Positions 44,801 through 55,739 of a DNA stretch of 64,000 nucleotides are shown here, piece after piece. Under the pieces are notes generated by a model. It had not been told where the DNA came from. It worked only from the letters and a program-made list of their open reading frames with translations, and did no database searches. Made by a program: the position numbers and the translations under genes. The stretch spans positions 11,865,501 through 11,929,500 of the forward strand of contig NC_084808.1 of NCBI RefSeq assembly GCF_963583255.1. The letters run 5' to 3'. Positions within the stretch are counted from its first letter, which is position 1. Each line of letters opens with the position of its first letter. The DNA is from Pyrus communis (Eukaryota; Streptophyta; Magnoliopsida; Rosales; Rosaceae).

Positions 44801-45765
44801 CATTACTTGCCAACCTTTTTCAATGTGAGAACTCTTGAAAATTTTCTCCAGTGTTCCCTTCTGTTCTCTGCCTGAATGAAGTTTCCTTTGTACATGTTTT
44901 CAGATAATTGATCCTGGTGGCATTGCAAACTGGTCCGTAACACATGTTGATTGGTCTGAAAGAAAGTGGCATCCGAAGTTATACAAGTCTCAGGATATTA
45001 CACATGAGCTTCTGAAGAATATTACGGTAGAATTCTTCTATAAGCTTTTGCATATGTGTGTGTTTTTTATTTATGGATAACAGCTCCATCATGCATGTTT
45101 ATCTAGTTTGAATATGTGTTGCATAGCTATGTCCACACTGAATGCCGATTCCATGGTAGTTCATCCCTGGCTCTTTGTGTCACCTGTTGAGCCTCTCATG
45201 TTATGTTGTGTCGCACTCCAGCCGTTAGCTGTTCAAAACCATACAAACACCCCACTTATCTTACAAAAAAAAATAAAAAAATAAAAATGAAAAGGCTAGG
45301 GATTGTTTTTTTTAAGATTTTAGTATTAACACTTGACCTTTTAACGAAGATGGCTGGAAATGGTTTGGTGGATATATAAATCAAAGTGTCGTTATAATTG
45401 CTTTCTTTGTGCCATCAGTTCCAACATAGATAGTGTTTGAAAGAACAACAATTCGAATGTAAATAGTTCAAATTTTCTGATGGCGACTTTGGTTGTCTTG
45501 TCGCTGCAGTCGATTGATGTGAGCGTGCATGTAACCAGTGATGCGAAGGTATGCATCTAAAAGATTCGTGATACATGCTTATGGAATTGGACTGCTTGGC
45601 AATAATTTAATTTACATTTTCTATTTTGTTTTTCAGAAAGTAGTACAGAAATGGCCTTGCTTATGGAACGGTATAAAACGACCGTGTTACTTATTTGCAA
45701 GGAAGTTTCATCCAGAGACTCTCAATGACTTGTTACGCCTTTTTGCCAATTATACAACAGTTTGA
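41819..45765 (+). CDS. GT14 family (DUF266, core-2/I-branching-like) glycosyltransferase, 10 coding exons
   Basis: Coding exons: 41819-42199, 43042-43140, 43478-43578, 43672-43743, 43957-44047, 44271-44351, 44765-44824, 44904-45026, 45510-45548, 45637-45765; the frame closes at every junction and gives 391 residues. Residues ~29-47 (VWIIVLVSLVSIFVICAFL) form a signal anchor after a basic N-terminus, predicting a type II Golgi membrane protein. Family blocks: KIAFMFLTP (105-112), GHEGKFSIYVHAS (128-140), SMVDAERRLLANALQDPDNQHFVLLSESCVPL, EDPGPHGNGRYSEHMLPEI, DEHYLPTFF (286-294), NWSVTHVDWSERKWHP (304 on), NGIKRPCYLFARKF. Such plant proteins are thought to transfer sugars in Golgi glycan or arabinogalactan synthesis; donor and acceptor cannot be read from sequence. 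Intron 6 uses a GC donor (AAG|GCAAGT). Confidence 0.93.
44352..44764 (+). other. GC-AG intron of the GT14 gene
   Basis: The donor is AAG|GCAAGT and the acceptor AACAG|CCAGG. Using the nearby GT (TACT|GTAAGG, 44347) would shift the frame and hit a stop within four codons. The GC donor keeps the YCK-PGFDGRNC family motif intact. The donor otherwise matches the strong consensus of GC introns. Confidence 0.8.
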
Positions 45766-46140
45766 GCCGGCTATTTTTTTACTCCATATTCTTTGGTTGG
45801 ATCGCCTTCGACCCTTTCACTCCATCCTGTATCCAGTATATCTGACGAAGTTGTAAATTGCCAAATTATCGAGGCTTGATTGTTCCCCACCTCCCGACCA
45901 CGATTCTTGAGTGCAAGGGCAACTGGCAGAGCAGTTAGGGTGACCCGAGTCAGGCAGGAGGCTAACAGGCTAGTGTTGCTTCCCTGGGGATGATACGAGG
46001 ATATGTTGTTATCTCCACGAACCCTTCATTTTGCGCTATCGGTGTTTAGTGTTCTAGAACAGATTTTTCACTGCATCTTGTGGTTAGTCTTTGTAAAAGA
46101 TGAAGTTTGAACTCTCAAGTGGCAAAAATATACAACACGC
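45766..46140 (+). other. Probable 3' UTR of the GT14 gene
   Basis: Sequence after the stop is less AT-rich than the distal spacer. No canonical AATAAA is obvious, and the transcript end was not fixed. Confidence 0.4.
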
Positions 46141-47592
46141 AATAGCGCCGTGAAATTCACGCTTCAAAAGATATTTCCGGCATGCTCCGGGCAGGTGTGG
46201 CAAAATTCAGGGAGGAGAAAACTAGAAACAGTGATTGGATTGCATATCATTAATCTAGTACATTGTCATGTCATGAGAAAAGACGAGAGCCCATTTCATG
46301 TGTTCAAAATTGCTCTTATTTTCATCTTTGAAACCAGACTTCAATGTTCATTCTTCTACTTGCAAATAATTTATTTTCTCCCCAGAAATTTTATAAGAGA
46401 AACTGTTCTATTTTGAGTCTTCAGTTGAAGATTATTGGTACAAAAAATCATTCGAATTGGAGATTGTTTGGTTATTCAAATATATAGAATAAATCAACGG
46501 TATAGCTATAAAGTAACACATTAATGATGAACTGTATATTTATTTGATAAATACTTTTCCTCTCGCAAAACCTTTTATATGGTGAACCTGAATTTGCTCA
46601 CCACCCTTACTAAGTGGTGATGATTACCACCATATTGAGAACGACGCCACATGACTGTAACCAAAATAATCAATTTAATTTTTTTTTTTATATAAAATGT
46701 ATTAAATTACAATCACTTCCAAATGAATTTGGGTTCCAACTAGATACCCACATCCGATCCGTTCATTGTACATCGTGCGGTCAGTTTTCGTTAAGGACTC
46801 ACAAAGAGAACCCGAAGAAGATCCTCATCCCTTCCAAATATGCTTTCATCAAATCTTAGGATTCTTCACCATCATATTTGTTTTTTAATGGAAAAATAAA
46901 ATAAAATCTGACGTAGAGGATCCTTGACGTATGGTATGCTGTTCCAAACTTGTCAACGAGTAACATAAAAACTATTAAATAAAGAAAATTACTAAAATAA
47001 TCTTTTTACCTAAACCCTTATAATTATTCGTGCAATTGAGAATCTGCTCTAGTAAATGTCAAATATGCTCGATGAAAACAAATTTGCCACGAAATAGTTA
47101 TCTCATTTTTTATTGCCTGTATTAGGATTTTGGATTAATCTTTCCGGTGTCCGTATCAAAACCACCTTTGAATTTCTTGTTAATTTTGGAGCTAGCCAAG
47201 TCTGACTAGTCCCCCTTGCTTGTTTATTAAAGATCTGATGTTTCGAAGTTTCGAACAATATTGTAGATCCTTGGTTGGAATTCTGAATGTTATATCTAGA
47301 AAGCTGGACGCAAGGTAGAATGCGCCATTTTCTTTTATTTCCCTGGAAGGACTTTAGATGTCTTAGGAGATATTTTGCAAAGTTTATTTCACTCAAACCT
47401 TTATTTCTATTACAGTGAAACATTTAGAACTTTTCATCATTTGCTTCCATTTCATGAAATATAATTTAATCCAACAATCTTTACAAATAAACGAACTCGG
47501 AGTTAAGTAATAGAATCAAACACGAATAAGCTTGCAGGCACGACCCTTGATAACATGGAACTGGAACATGTTATGCCTAACTTAGTGTTTAT
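46141..47592. other. Intergenic, no gene recognised
   Basis: AT-rich. Open frames at 46150-46416 (+), 46614-46859 (+) and 47103-47423 (-) lack domains, start context or splice support. Nothing else stands out. Confidence 0.45.
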
Positions 47593-47606
47593 AAAGATTT
47601 CCACTG

Positions 47607-47773
47607 CAAGCCAGTTAGTACTATGGTCTGGTACTTGTTAGTGAGAGGTTTTAGGTTTGATTCTCGCCAAAGGCAAATTTGAACAACATTATTGCTAGCC
47701 CATTGTGAGACTAAGCCCACTCATCTTCTTTGGTGTAGATAATATCGTTTGTTAAAAAAATAAAAAAAAAACA
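47607..47773 (+). mobile_element. Full-length SINE with 14-bp target duplication
   Basis: Starts CAAGCCAGTTAGTACTATGG, has a B box GGTTTGATTCTCGCC, then 'CATTATTGCTAGCCCATTG' and 'GATAATATCGTTTGTT' and an A-rich tail. A perfect 14-bp repeat AAAGATTTCCACTG flanks it (47593-47606 and 47774-47787). This is the cleanest copy of the family seen here; relatives are at 9096, 18941, 19549 and 39922. Confidence 0.9.
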
Positions 47774-47787
47774 AAAGATTTCCACTG

Positions 47788-48516
47788 TGATAATAGAAGT
47801 ACCACCCTCTAGTCTTAAGACCTATGAAAAATCTTTCACTCCGAGACTTGCTTTGATGCATTGATCCGATTAAGCATGATAAATTGATTAAATTAGTCTG
47901 GAATGACCTCCAGATCATAATGTCAGTCCAACAAGTTTCAATTGCCTTGTTGGCTAAATAATGGTTATTAACACTTGTCATGAAAAGTTGAGCATGACTT
48001 TGAATCTGTATGTTCATTCACCTTGCCCTATTGTTTGAAAATTTAATAATTGTGAACGTGTAACCAAGAAGGGGCTTCATTCCTACTCCAACTTGTGTGT
48101 TCGTCCATATTGAATCATAAATCAAAAGTTCGTTAGAGACTTGGTCGCTTGCACATGGGATCAAAAACACCTTTGGAATCCTTTTGTCAGAAACTATATA
48201 ACTCACGGCAAAGGGGTATCAAAGACCAATTAAAATGGCCACTAATCCTAACTCTATAGGGACTTAAAGTCCATACTACCAATAAAAAAAATAAAAATAA
48301 AAAACAAAAATAATAAGAGCTAGTAATTAAGTCTCTCCTAAAAATCCACTAAACTGCATTCTCATGTCAATTTGATCTCTAAAACCGTTGTATCTCATGG
48401 TCTAATCTTCTTATGGTGTTGCATATGCTTTGGCACAATTAATTAGTCTCTTTCTCTATTGGAATTACTCTAGACACACGAAATTGCCATTTTCTTCTCC
48501 TTTTAAAGATCAAAAC
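47788..48516. other. Intergenic, no gene recognised
   Basis: AT-rich spacer; - strand open frames (47721-48017, 48018-48206) have no recognised motif and overlap the SINE tail. Confidence 0.45.
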
Positions 48517-48521
48517 AATAT

Positions 48522-49036
48522 TGTTGATGCACAAAATCAACGAGGACTTTGGTATAACAGAAAGTGTTAAGTTTCTGACCTTCGCTAGATTACTCCAGTC
48601 ACCAATGTGGATAAGTATGTAAAGAGATAGAGACGGAGAAGCAAACACAAGATGTACGTGGTTCACCCAGATTGGCTACATCCACGAAGTAGAGGAGCTC
48701 TCATTAATTGTGAAGGGTTTACACAAATACATAGGTTCAAGCTCTCCTTTAGTGAGTTATAGTGAATAGTTTAGTTCCAATGACATTAGGCATTATTGTG
48801 GGAGAATGATCCCCTTTTATAGAAGAGAGTTTCTAGCTTTGTTCTGACATTGACACGTGTCGTGTTGTGATTGGTCTCTTATATCGACACGTGTTGCACT
48901 GTGATTGGCCTCTGATATTGACACGTGTCGCGTTGTGATTGGCCTCCTAGTTGGAGGGAAAGTCTTGTGGGTCCTTAACGGTATACTGTTAACCGGTGCT
49001 CAGTAGTTTCGGGATTAGTCAAGTATGGTATAAACA
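48522..49036 (-). repeat. 3' LTR of the Tat-like element
   Basis: + strand sequence begins TGTTGATGCACAAAATC and ends TATAAACA. It contains the three G-box/CCAAT units (48846-48953) and a TATA box. Confidence 0.92.
48810..48953 (-). promoter_or_regulatory. LTR promoter: three G-box/CCAAT units plus TATA box
   Basis: Read on the - strand, three ~34-bp tandem units each hold a CCAAT box (GGCCAATCACA) and a palindromic ACACGTG core (CGACACGTGTC in two, CAACACGTGTC in one). About 30 bp further is CTATAAAAGGGG (48812-48825), a near-ideal TATA box. The G-box ACGT core binds plant bZIP/bHLH factors, often light-, stress- or ABA-linked. The transcribed copy would be the 5' LTR (59995-60095), which keeps the same layout. 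Confidence 0.7.
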
Positions 49037-49056
49037 GTGATCCCCTAAGTTCCCGA
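49037..49056 (-). promoter_or_regulatory. Polypurine tract before the 3' LTR
   Basis: On the - strand GGGAACTTAGGGGATCAC directly precedes the 3' LTR. A diverged copy of this segment and its neighbours lies at 51690-51795. Confidence 0.5.
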
Positions 49057-50182
49057 GTGAGGGAAACTCCTCGGTTGGGGACTTGCAAGATCTAAGCCAT
49101 TGAGTAATCGCGAAACTTCTAAGTACCGAAGCGTGATATCATTTTCATTTGCCTCTGCCCCATAGGTAGACGTGGCCTCTTCTCTGGAAGTACTTTTCCT
49201 CCATCCAGGAATGGTATGAGATATTTCTGTTGTTGATATGAGATATTTCTGTTGTTGACAAAGTAGTGGATGTGGTATAGCAAGGCTTTGTTCTTCGGTG
49301 ACGGTGCTAGCGAAAGGCTATTGAAGCTTCTCGATCTCTTCAATTAGAGCAACGATGCTGAGCTTGAATTTGACTTAGACTCCTCCGTCTAGATTGTGTG
49401 GTTCTATAGGAAGGGCGTCGTGCTGTAGTGATTTGTTCCATCTCATCGTTGAAACTTCTGCTTCAATCTTTAGTATAGCAGAAGTGGTGCGCAACCTTTG
49501 CATTTAAATGGTCCTTCAGAGCACTACTTCTCAGCGACTCATCCATGCTTGGCAGCTTCAATGTAAAGAACCAATATCATACCAACTGTTTGAGGTATTT
49601 ACCGAAGGAATTCGTGGCCTTAACAACAGTTGAAGATGAGTACTCGAGAGCAAGCTAGGCAAGCAACCATGCAAAGGTTCTAGGCAATCAGTTCCAAATC
49701 AGAAGTTTGATTTCAAGTTCCGACTGATTGCTTCCTTTCTCCTTGTCTTGCACGTAAAAGCAAGGGCAAAGGAAAAGACAGGGAAAAAGCATGATATGGG
49801 ATACTCTTGCTTTTGACCCTGATGATATGAGATACTTTTGTTCTGGTGTGACTTGTTTGAAGAAGTATTATAAGGGGGAAGGGAGCTGAGTATTTTGAGA
49901 GACTTCGTTGGGAATGCCCTTTCGGATGTGAGGAAGAGTTAAGCTTTTTTTTTTTTGGCAGGTCTGCTTGGCTGTGGAGGATGGAGGTCAAAATATATAG
50001 GAATTGTCCCAACAGTGATTAGTAATGTTATTCCTTTACCTTCTCGGTCAGAGCAATGTAGTGGCCGCTGTAAGATTCACATGTTTTAACTTTGTCAGAG
50101 CACTTTGAAAAAGTGGTCCGTGGTATCCAAAAAGCTGATGTTGCGTGTGAAGATTGTAGAAAAATTTTATCCAAGGAAATCT

Positions 50183-50370
50183 GGCTCTCGAAGTTTGGAG
50201 AGCGATGCCGCTTCGATTTTCGGAACAAACAATCTTGCTGGGGATCTGGTTCTCGAGATTCAGAGAGCGGTGCCTCTTTGATTTTTTAGCAAGCAATCTC
50301 GTTGGGGATCTAGTTCTCGAGATTCGGAGAGCAGTGCCTCTTCAATTTCTGAGTAAGCAATCTTGTTGGG
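50183..50370 (+). repeat. Three ~62-bp tandem units upstream of the antisense ORF
   Basis: Units built on 'TCTCGAGATTCGGAGAGCGGTGCCTCTT' plus 'CAAGCAATCTTGTTGGGGATCTGG' repeat about three times; a fourth diverged unit lies at 50637-50702. Short open frames here arise from the repeats. Confidence 0.75.
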
Positions 50371-50832
50371 AGTGCTTTCTCGGATGTGAGGAAAAGTTGG
50401 GCATTTTTGCAAGTCTGCTTTGCCACGGAGCATAGAGGTTGACACACATAGGTATTTTCCAGTTATCAAGCCATGGTGTTGTTCCTTTACCTTTGTGGGT
50501 AATAGTAGGATAGCTGGACCTTCAAAATTTACGTGTCTTAACTTTGTCAGAGTTCTTTGGCAAAGTTATCCTTGGTATCCGAGGAATTGATATCGCGTGT
50601 GAAGATTGCTAATAAATTTTAACTCAGGAAAATCCGCTTCTCGAAATTCGGAGAGTGGTGCCTCTTCAATTTTTGAACAAGCAACCCTGTTGAAGATCTG
50701 ACTCTTTCTTTTATAGGGGCACCAATTAAGTTCAAGGAGTACGTTCAGAAAGCTACTGCTTGTAGAAATTTCCCCCCTATTGTTGAACTTCTGAGATTTA
50801 TTGGACCTATTTTTCCTTCCTCATTTCTGAAA

Positions 50833-51492
50833 ATGTTTGGCCCATCTGATCGTCGTTTTGACTTGAATGTTGGTGAAGAGGTAGCCATGTCTTCTCAAGA
50901 CAACATATGGCGTCCATCCTTTTTATCCCATACTAGTCATATTACTGTTGGGGACTCTGTGATGAAGAATGACATGACTGCTGCAGTAGTGGCTAGGAAT
51001 CTTCTCACTCCCAAAGATAACAGACTACTTTCCAGACGGTCTGATGAGTTAGCTGTTAAGGATTCTCTAGCTTTCAGTGTTCAGTGTGCAGGTTCTGTGT
51101 CTAACGCCTATTTGCTCGAACCCGCCAAGTTGATCATTGGCGGCTGAAGTGATAAGTCTCAAACAGGAGATCAGAGGGCTCAAGCACGAGAATAAACAGT
51201 TGCACAGGCTCGCACATAGATATGCTACAAGTATGAAGAGAAAGTTTGACCAGTTGTAGGAATCCAAGGGTCAGATTTTAATTATCAGAGGTTTGTGAAT
51301 TTGTTTGAAAGGCATTTATTGCCTTCATCCTCTAGGGTTGTACCACGTACTGAAGCTCCAAATGATCAACCTCTGGTGCCTCCTCTTTTTGGGGTTTTGC
51401 CCAGTACTGAGGCTCCAAATGATCACCCTCTGATGCCTCCTATTTCTGGGGCTTTGCCGAGTGCTGAGACTTCTCATGAGCAACCTTTGTGA
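50833..51492 (+). pseudogene. Decayed antisense extra ORF of the Tat-like element
   Basis: Homologous to 24986-25666: NIWRPSFLSH, DSVMKNDMTAAVVARNLLTPKDNRLLSRRSDELAVKDSLAFSVQCAGSVSN (split here for length), then two frameshifts between ~51103 and 51150 move the coiled coil (AEVISLKQEIRGLKHENKQLH) to another frame. A TAG follows KRKFDQL (51257-51259). The tail (51325-51492) is three repeats of LPSTEAPNDxPLxPPxxG. The reading direction is opposite to pol. A TATATAG motif conserved with the other module is at 49994-50000. No function can be assigned. Confidence 0.75.
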
Positions 51493-52099
51493 AGGCCCCC
51501 TCCTGTTTGTTTGTTTTGATTCATGTGTATGCACGTATTTGTAATTTATCCAAGATATCAATAAATAAGCATTACTTCGTTCAACGTGTTGTGTTAAACA
51601 CACTAAGGCATCCTTCACCAAGTTCTTTGAATTTTTTTTTTTGTTTGGAGTTTGCATGTTGAAACTTCGTGGGTGGATCATGTAGGTTGAAATAATGCTC
51701 CCTTAATTTCCCGAGTAAGGAAAGCTTCTCGATTGGGGACTTGAAAGATCCAAGACACTAAATAGTCATGAAACTTCCGAGTATTGAGGTGTAGTAGCAT
51801 ATGGTAGGAGTCCCCTAAGTCTCTGGTCAAGGGAGTTGACGAAGGAGATGTCTTGCTAGTAGCCAATTTTCCAAAGTAACAAAACTTCACCATTTTCCTT
51901 TCTAAGTGGAAGCCCAAAACTCCTCCTTCATATATATTTGGTATGAAAGTTGTTAGGCCCAAAGAAGAGGAGGCCTAGGCCCTTTTTATTTTATTTTTAA
52001 TTTTTTTTTAATTTTAGATTTTTTTATTTATTTTAGATTTTTTTTTATTTTTGATTTTATTTTATTTTGAATTTTCGAATTTTTGAAAATATTTTTTTA

Positions 52100-52320
52100 A
52101 TAGGTGAAGCTTTGATGTTAAAACTTTGTAGGTGAAGCTTTTGTAGGTGAAGTTTTTGTGTTGAAGCTTTGTAGGTGAAGTTTTTGTGTTGAAGCTTTGT
52201 AGGTGAAACTTTTGTGTTGAAACTTTGTAGGTGAAGCTTTATAGGTGAAGCTTTAGTGCTGAAGCTTTGTAGGTGAAGCTTTTGTGTTGAAGTTTATAGG
52301 TGAAGTTTTGTTGGCACCAT
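52100..52320 (+). repeat. Short tandem AGGTGAAGCTTTTGTGTTGA units
   Basis: About eight degenerate 25-28 bp units of 'TTGTAGGTGAAGCTTTTGTGTTGAAGC' (split: TTGTAGGTGAAGCT / TTTGTGTTGAAGC) fill this stretch. A T-rich low-complexity run precedes it (51985-52100). Confidence 0.8.
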
Positions 52321-52331
52321 AAATTGATTTT

Positions 52332-52825
52332 GCTTCACACTATCTTGATCAAGAGTGTGTGAAGCTTTTGAGAATTGTAGTTGATCTCCATTGATGAAGC
52401 TTTGTTTGATGTTGAAGCTTTGTTGGGCACCTTAAATTGGTTTTGCTTCACACTATCTTGATCAAGAGTGTGTGAAGCTTTTGAGATTGGTAGTTGTCTT
52501 CCATTGATGAAGCTTTATTGTGACCATAAATTGATTTTGCTTCACACTATCTTGATCAAGAGTGTGTGAAGCTTTTGAAAATTGTAGATGAACTTTATTT
52601 GTTGAAGTTGATGAATTTCCCAATTTCCTTTTTCTTTTTTCTTTTTTTTTTCTTTTTTTTTTTATGGGAAAACTGGAAATTTGAAAATGTGGGAGAGACA
52701 ACATATACAAATTTTGCTTCCACACTCTTGAGCAAGAGATTGTGATGTAGCCAGTAGTTGAAGGTTTGGAGAAACCATATAAATTGATTTTGCTTCGCAC
52801 AGTCTTGATCAAGAGTGTGCGAAGC
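52332..52825. repeat. Repeated 34-bp palindrome (four good copies, one decayed)
   Basis: GCTTCACACTATCTTGATCA... with its mirror AGAGTGTGTGAAGC occurs at 52332-52365, 52445-52478 and 52539-52572. A variant with CTTCGCAC/GTGCGAAG is at 52792-52825 and a decayed copy at about 52715-52747. Repeat units are ~95-120 bp with 'ATAAATTGATTTT' on the left and 'TTTTGAGAATTGTAG' on the right. Confidence 0.88.
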
Positions 52826-53074
52826 TTTCTACGAGTTGTAGTGTTTGCATGGTTATAGAGGGGAAATGTTTGAAGCAGATACAAGAGGGCTAAAGAGCTT
52901 GATCTTTGTATATCATGCACTGAAGCCTTTGTTGGCTTGTAATAAGACTTTGTTGTGACTATAACCCTTGTTGGCCATAAGTGCTCCCCTAGTTGGGTTA
53001 AGTTAAGCTTGTTTATCCACTTTTTGAGTTGTAAGGCTTGAGGGTTTTTGATTATTTGTGAATGCTAAAAGTTC

Positions 53075-53345
53075 ACAAGTACAAGTTGTACCACTCCTCA
53101 CCTAGTTGATGGGGAAAATGGTGAGTTGATGAGGCAAAAATGTTTATTAATAGTACGAGTTGTACTTTTCATCGCCTGGTTGGTGATGCGAAGGTGAGTT
53201 CCTTCATCACCTAGTTGGTGATAAGAGTGGCAAGTTGCTGAATGATATTTAGAGTATAGGTTGTACCTTTCATTACCTGGTTAGTGGCACGAAGGTGAGT
53301 TCCTTCACCACCTAGTTGGTGAGAAGAGTGGCAAGGTGCCAAGGC
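53075..53345. repeat. ~100-bp degenerate tandem repeats
   Basis: 'AAGGTGAGTTCCTTCA(T/C)CACC' and 'TAGTTGGTGA(T/G)AAGAGTGGCAAG' recur at 53191 and 53292, with an older unit before them around 53090-53150. They lie in the untranslated part after integrase. Confidence 0.7.
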
Positions 53346-53911
53346 ACATTGTAGCAAGTGTCGAATGACATAAAGTATGTTGAACCCTTTCAAAGCTCAG
53401 TTGGCTTATGTATGAATGTGTTAAAATGTATGATGTTTATGTTGATTGACATGAGTGATGCTTATGAATGTTTTGCTATGCATGAAGGAATCCATGCTTT
53501 CGATATGTGAACCATGTTGGTTGTAACACATAGTATCACTTACTTTGTGTCAAAGTATGCATGTTGAAGCTCTAAGTTAGAGTATAGAGGTAGGTCAGCA
53601 TAGACCAAGTATTCCAGTGCTAGAAATGTTAAAGAGTTAAGACCGAGTTGTCTAAATCACCTCTTTATTGAATTCATGCCAAATGGTCTTCATTACATAG
53701 GATGTCGAATGACTGTAGCTTAACACTTGTACAATCTGAGTTTACTTGTAATAGTACTTTAAGTGATCAGCGTTCCATGGATGGCCAAGGGTTTTGCCAT
53801 CGGAGCTTCTGAGCTTGTAGGAGCCAGGGCGACTGATGCCAACAACTTCAAATGTCTATCCTAGTTTGGACTGAGTGTGCCTTCACTCGGAACTCTGTCA
53901 CAGAGTAATCT

Positions 53912-54560
53912 TTATTTCAATACCCAGTCCCTCACTTTGAAAGAGCGAGGTTTGACCCTTAAGTCGTAGTAGTTGGAGATGCGCTTCTTGTAAGCGACAT
54001 TCCTCAAGTGAGCCTGATTTCTGTGTTCCTCGACTATATCCAAGTTGAGGGTGAGTTGTTTGTCATTTTCACTTTGCATGTAGTTCTGGACTCGGAACAT
54101 TGCTTCCTCAAGCTCAACTGGGACAACTGCCTCTGTACCAAAGGCAAGTGAGAATGGAGTTTCTCCTGTTAAAGTCAGATATGAAGGTGGTATGACCAAA
54201 GAACTTGGGGTATGAATTCTAGCTAATAGCCTTTAGCCTTGTCCAAGCTGGTTTTCAAAGTGCGCTTAATTATTTTGTTGATGGCCTCAACTTGTCCATT
54301 AGACTGGGGATGAGCTGGGGAGACAAAACATAAGTTGATGTTGAACTTAGAACAGAACACCCTGAACTTCTTGTTGTTAAATTGTCGCCAATTGTCCGTG
54401 ACTATCGCATTGGGAATGCCAAATCTGCAAAGGATGTTCTTCCATACGAAGTCTTCTATTTTTGCCTCAGTAATGGTTGTCAAGGGTTCTACTTCGGCCT
54501 ACTTTGTGAAGTAGTCAACTGCAACGATTGCATAACAAACTTTGCCCTTCCCTACATGCA
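53912..54560 (-). pseudogene. Integrase of the Tat-like element (broken)
   Basis: The - strand reads FVIVAVDYFTK, a TAG where a Trp codon is expected, then AEVEPLTTITEAKIEDFVWKNILCRFGIPNAIVTDN..QF, and later SPAHPQSNGQVEAINK. The catalytic D...D...E framework (D of VDYF, D of TDN, E of QVEA) is visible. After a break near 54200-54222 the C-terminal part continues (GETPFSLAFGTEAVVPVEL...NYYDLRVKPRSFKVRDWVLK). It is typical of Tat/Metaviridae integrase. Nonfunctional because of stops and a frame break. Confidence 0.85.
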
Positions 54561-54877
54561 TTGGATCGATTAAATCAAGTCCCCACTGGGCCAAGGGCCA
54601 AGGGTTGATCATAGGAGTGAGGGGTTCGGGAGGGGAGTGAGGAATAGTTGCATAGCGTTAACACTTATCACATAAGCGAGATATTCTGATGGCATCTTGG
54701 TGGAGTGTTGCCAATAATATCCCTGGCAAAAAGCCTTGTGTGCTAGGGATTGAAATCCAGCATGATCTCCACAGACTCCTTCATATATTTCTCGAAGGAC
54801 AATTTTTGCCTCCGCAAGTGTAAAGCATCTTAGGTATGGCAGGTTAAAACCTCGCTTGTAGAGTTGGTCATTAATGA

Positions 54878-55597
54878 TCAGTAACGGGTAGACTTGTATC
54901 GAGTTTGCTTAGCTTGGACTTTATCATTTGGGAGGGTGCCATGGGCAAGGAATTTATAAATCGGGGTGATCCAACTATCCCCTTGTTGTAAGTTGCATGC
55001 TTCCGCGGCTATGGTGCTTGGTGCTGCCAACAATTCGACATAAATTTTTCTCCCAATCTTGTCTTCCACTGCTGAGGCGAGGCGAGCCAATGCGTCTGCA
55101 TGACTATTTGCCACTCGAGGGACTTGGGTGATCTGGTAGTGGAAGTGCTTGAGCAAAAGATGCATTTGCGCAAGATACGCTACCATGGAGTTATCCTTAG
55201 CATCAAAGTTGTTCGTGACCTGGTTAACCACCAACTGGGAGTCATTGAAGATGTCAATTTGTTTAACTCCAAGGTGTTTGGTCAGATGTAAGCCTTCTAA
55301 AAGGGCTTCGTACTTGGCCTCATTGTTTGATGCCTTAAATTTGAAACGAAAAGCATACTCCATTGCCACTTTGTCGGGGGTAGTCAGGACTAGTCCTGCT
55401 CCACAACCCTGTTGGTTGGATGAGCCATCAATATATAGAGTCCATACTGGGGATGTTGGTTCTACCTTCTGAACTTCTGGGAGGAATGGAGCCACTACTT
55501 TAGGTGTGGAAGTAATGTCAGCAGGATAAGTGAATTTGGCAATGAAATATGCAACTGCTTCGCCTTTCAGCTGGTTTTGGCTGGTAGGAGATGTCAA
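54878..55597 (-). pseudogene. RNase H domain of the Tat-like element
   Basis: An open 239-codon stretch contains WTLYIDGSSNQQGCGAGLVL, ASNNEAKYEALLEGL, FNDSQLVVNQV and ANSHADALARLAS: the D, E, D, D metal ligands of an RNase H fold all remain. The position between RT and integrase and the sequence type match the additional (plant/archaeal-like) RNase H of Tat elements. It is the best preserved domain but is cut off from RT by stops (e.g. 55598-55740 is out of frame). Confidence 0.85.
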
Positions 55598-55739
55598 ACT
55601 TACCCAGTGTTATCGCTTATTTGATCATTCGCCCCGAAATGTCAGGACTTTGAAGTATTTGTCGAAGGGGGTGATTAGGAAGTACGATGATGGAGTGTGC
55701 TTGGAAGTAGGGGCGAAGTTTCCGAGCAGACATGACTAA

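Larger units (their letters stand above)
49043..51795 (+). repeat. ~100-bp direct repeats bracketing the antisense ORF module
   Basis: 49043-49145 (CCCTAAGTTCCCGAGTGAGG..TTGGGGACTTG) and 51693-51795 (CCCTTAATTTCCCGAGTAAGG..TTGGGGACTTG) align over about 100 bases at roughly 75-80% identity by eye. A weaker third piece is at 51811-51840. The segment contains the polypurine-tract side of the 3' LTR. Confidence 0.7.

Noticed and set aside
46150..46859. Possible small genes downstream of the GT14 gene
   Set aside because: No start context, splice sites or recognisable domain; composition resembles the spacer.
55100..55739. + strand open frames opposite the Tat-like RNase H
   Set aside because: Shadows of the well-conserved - strand RNase H domain.
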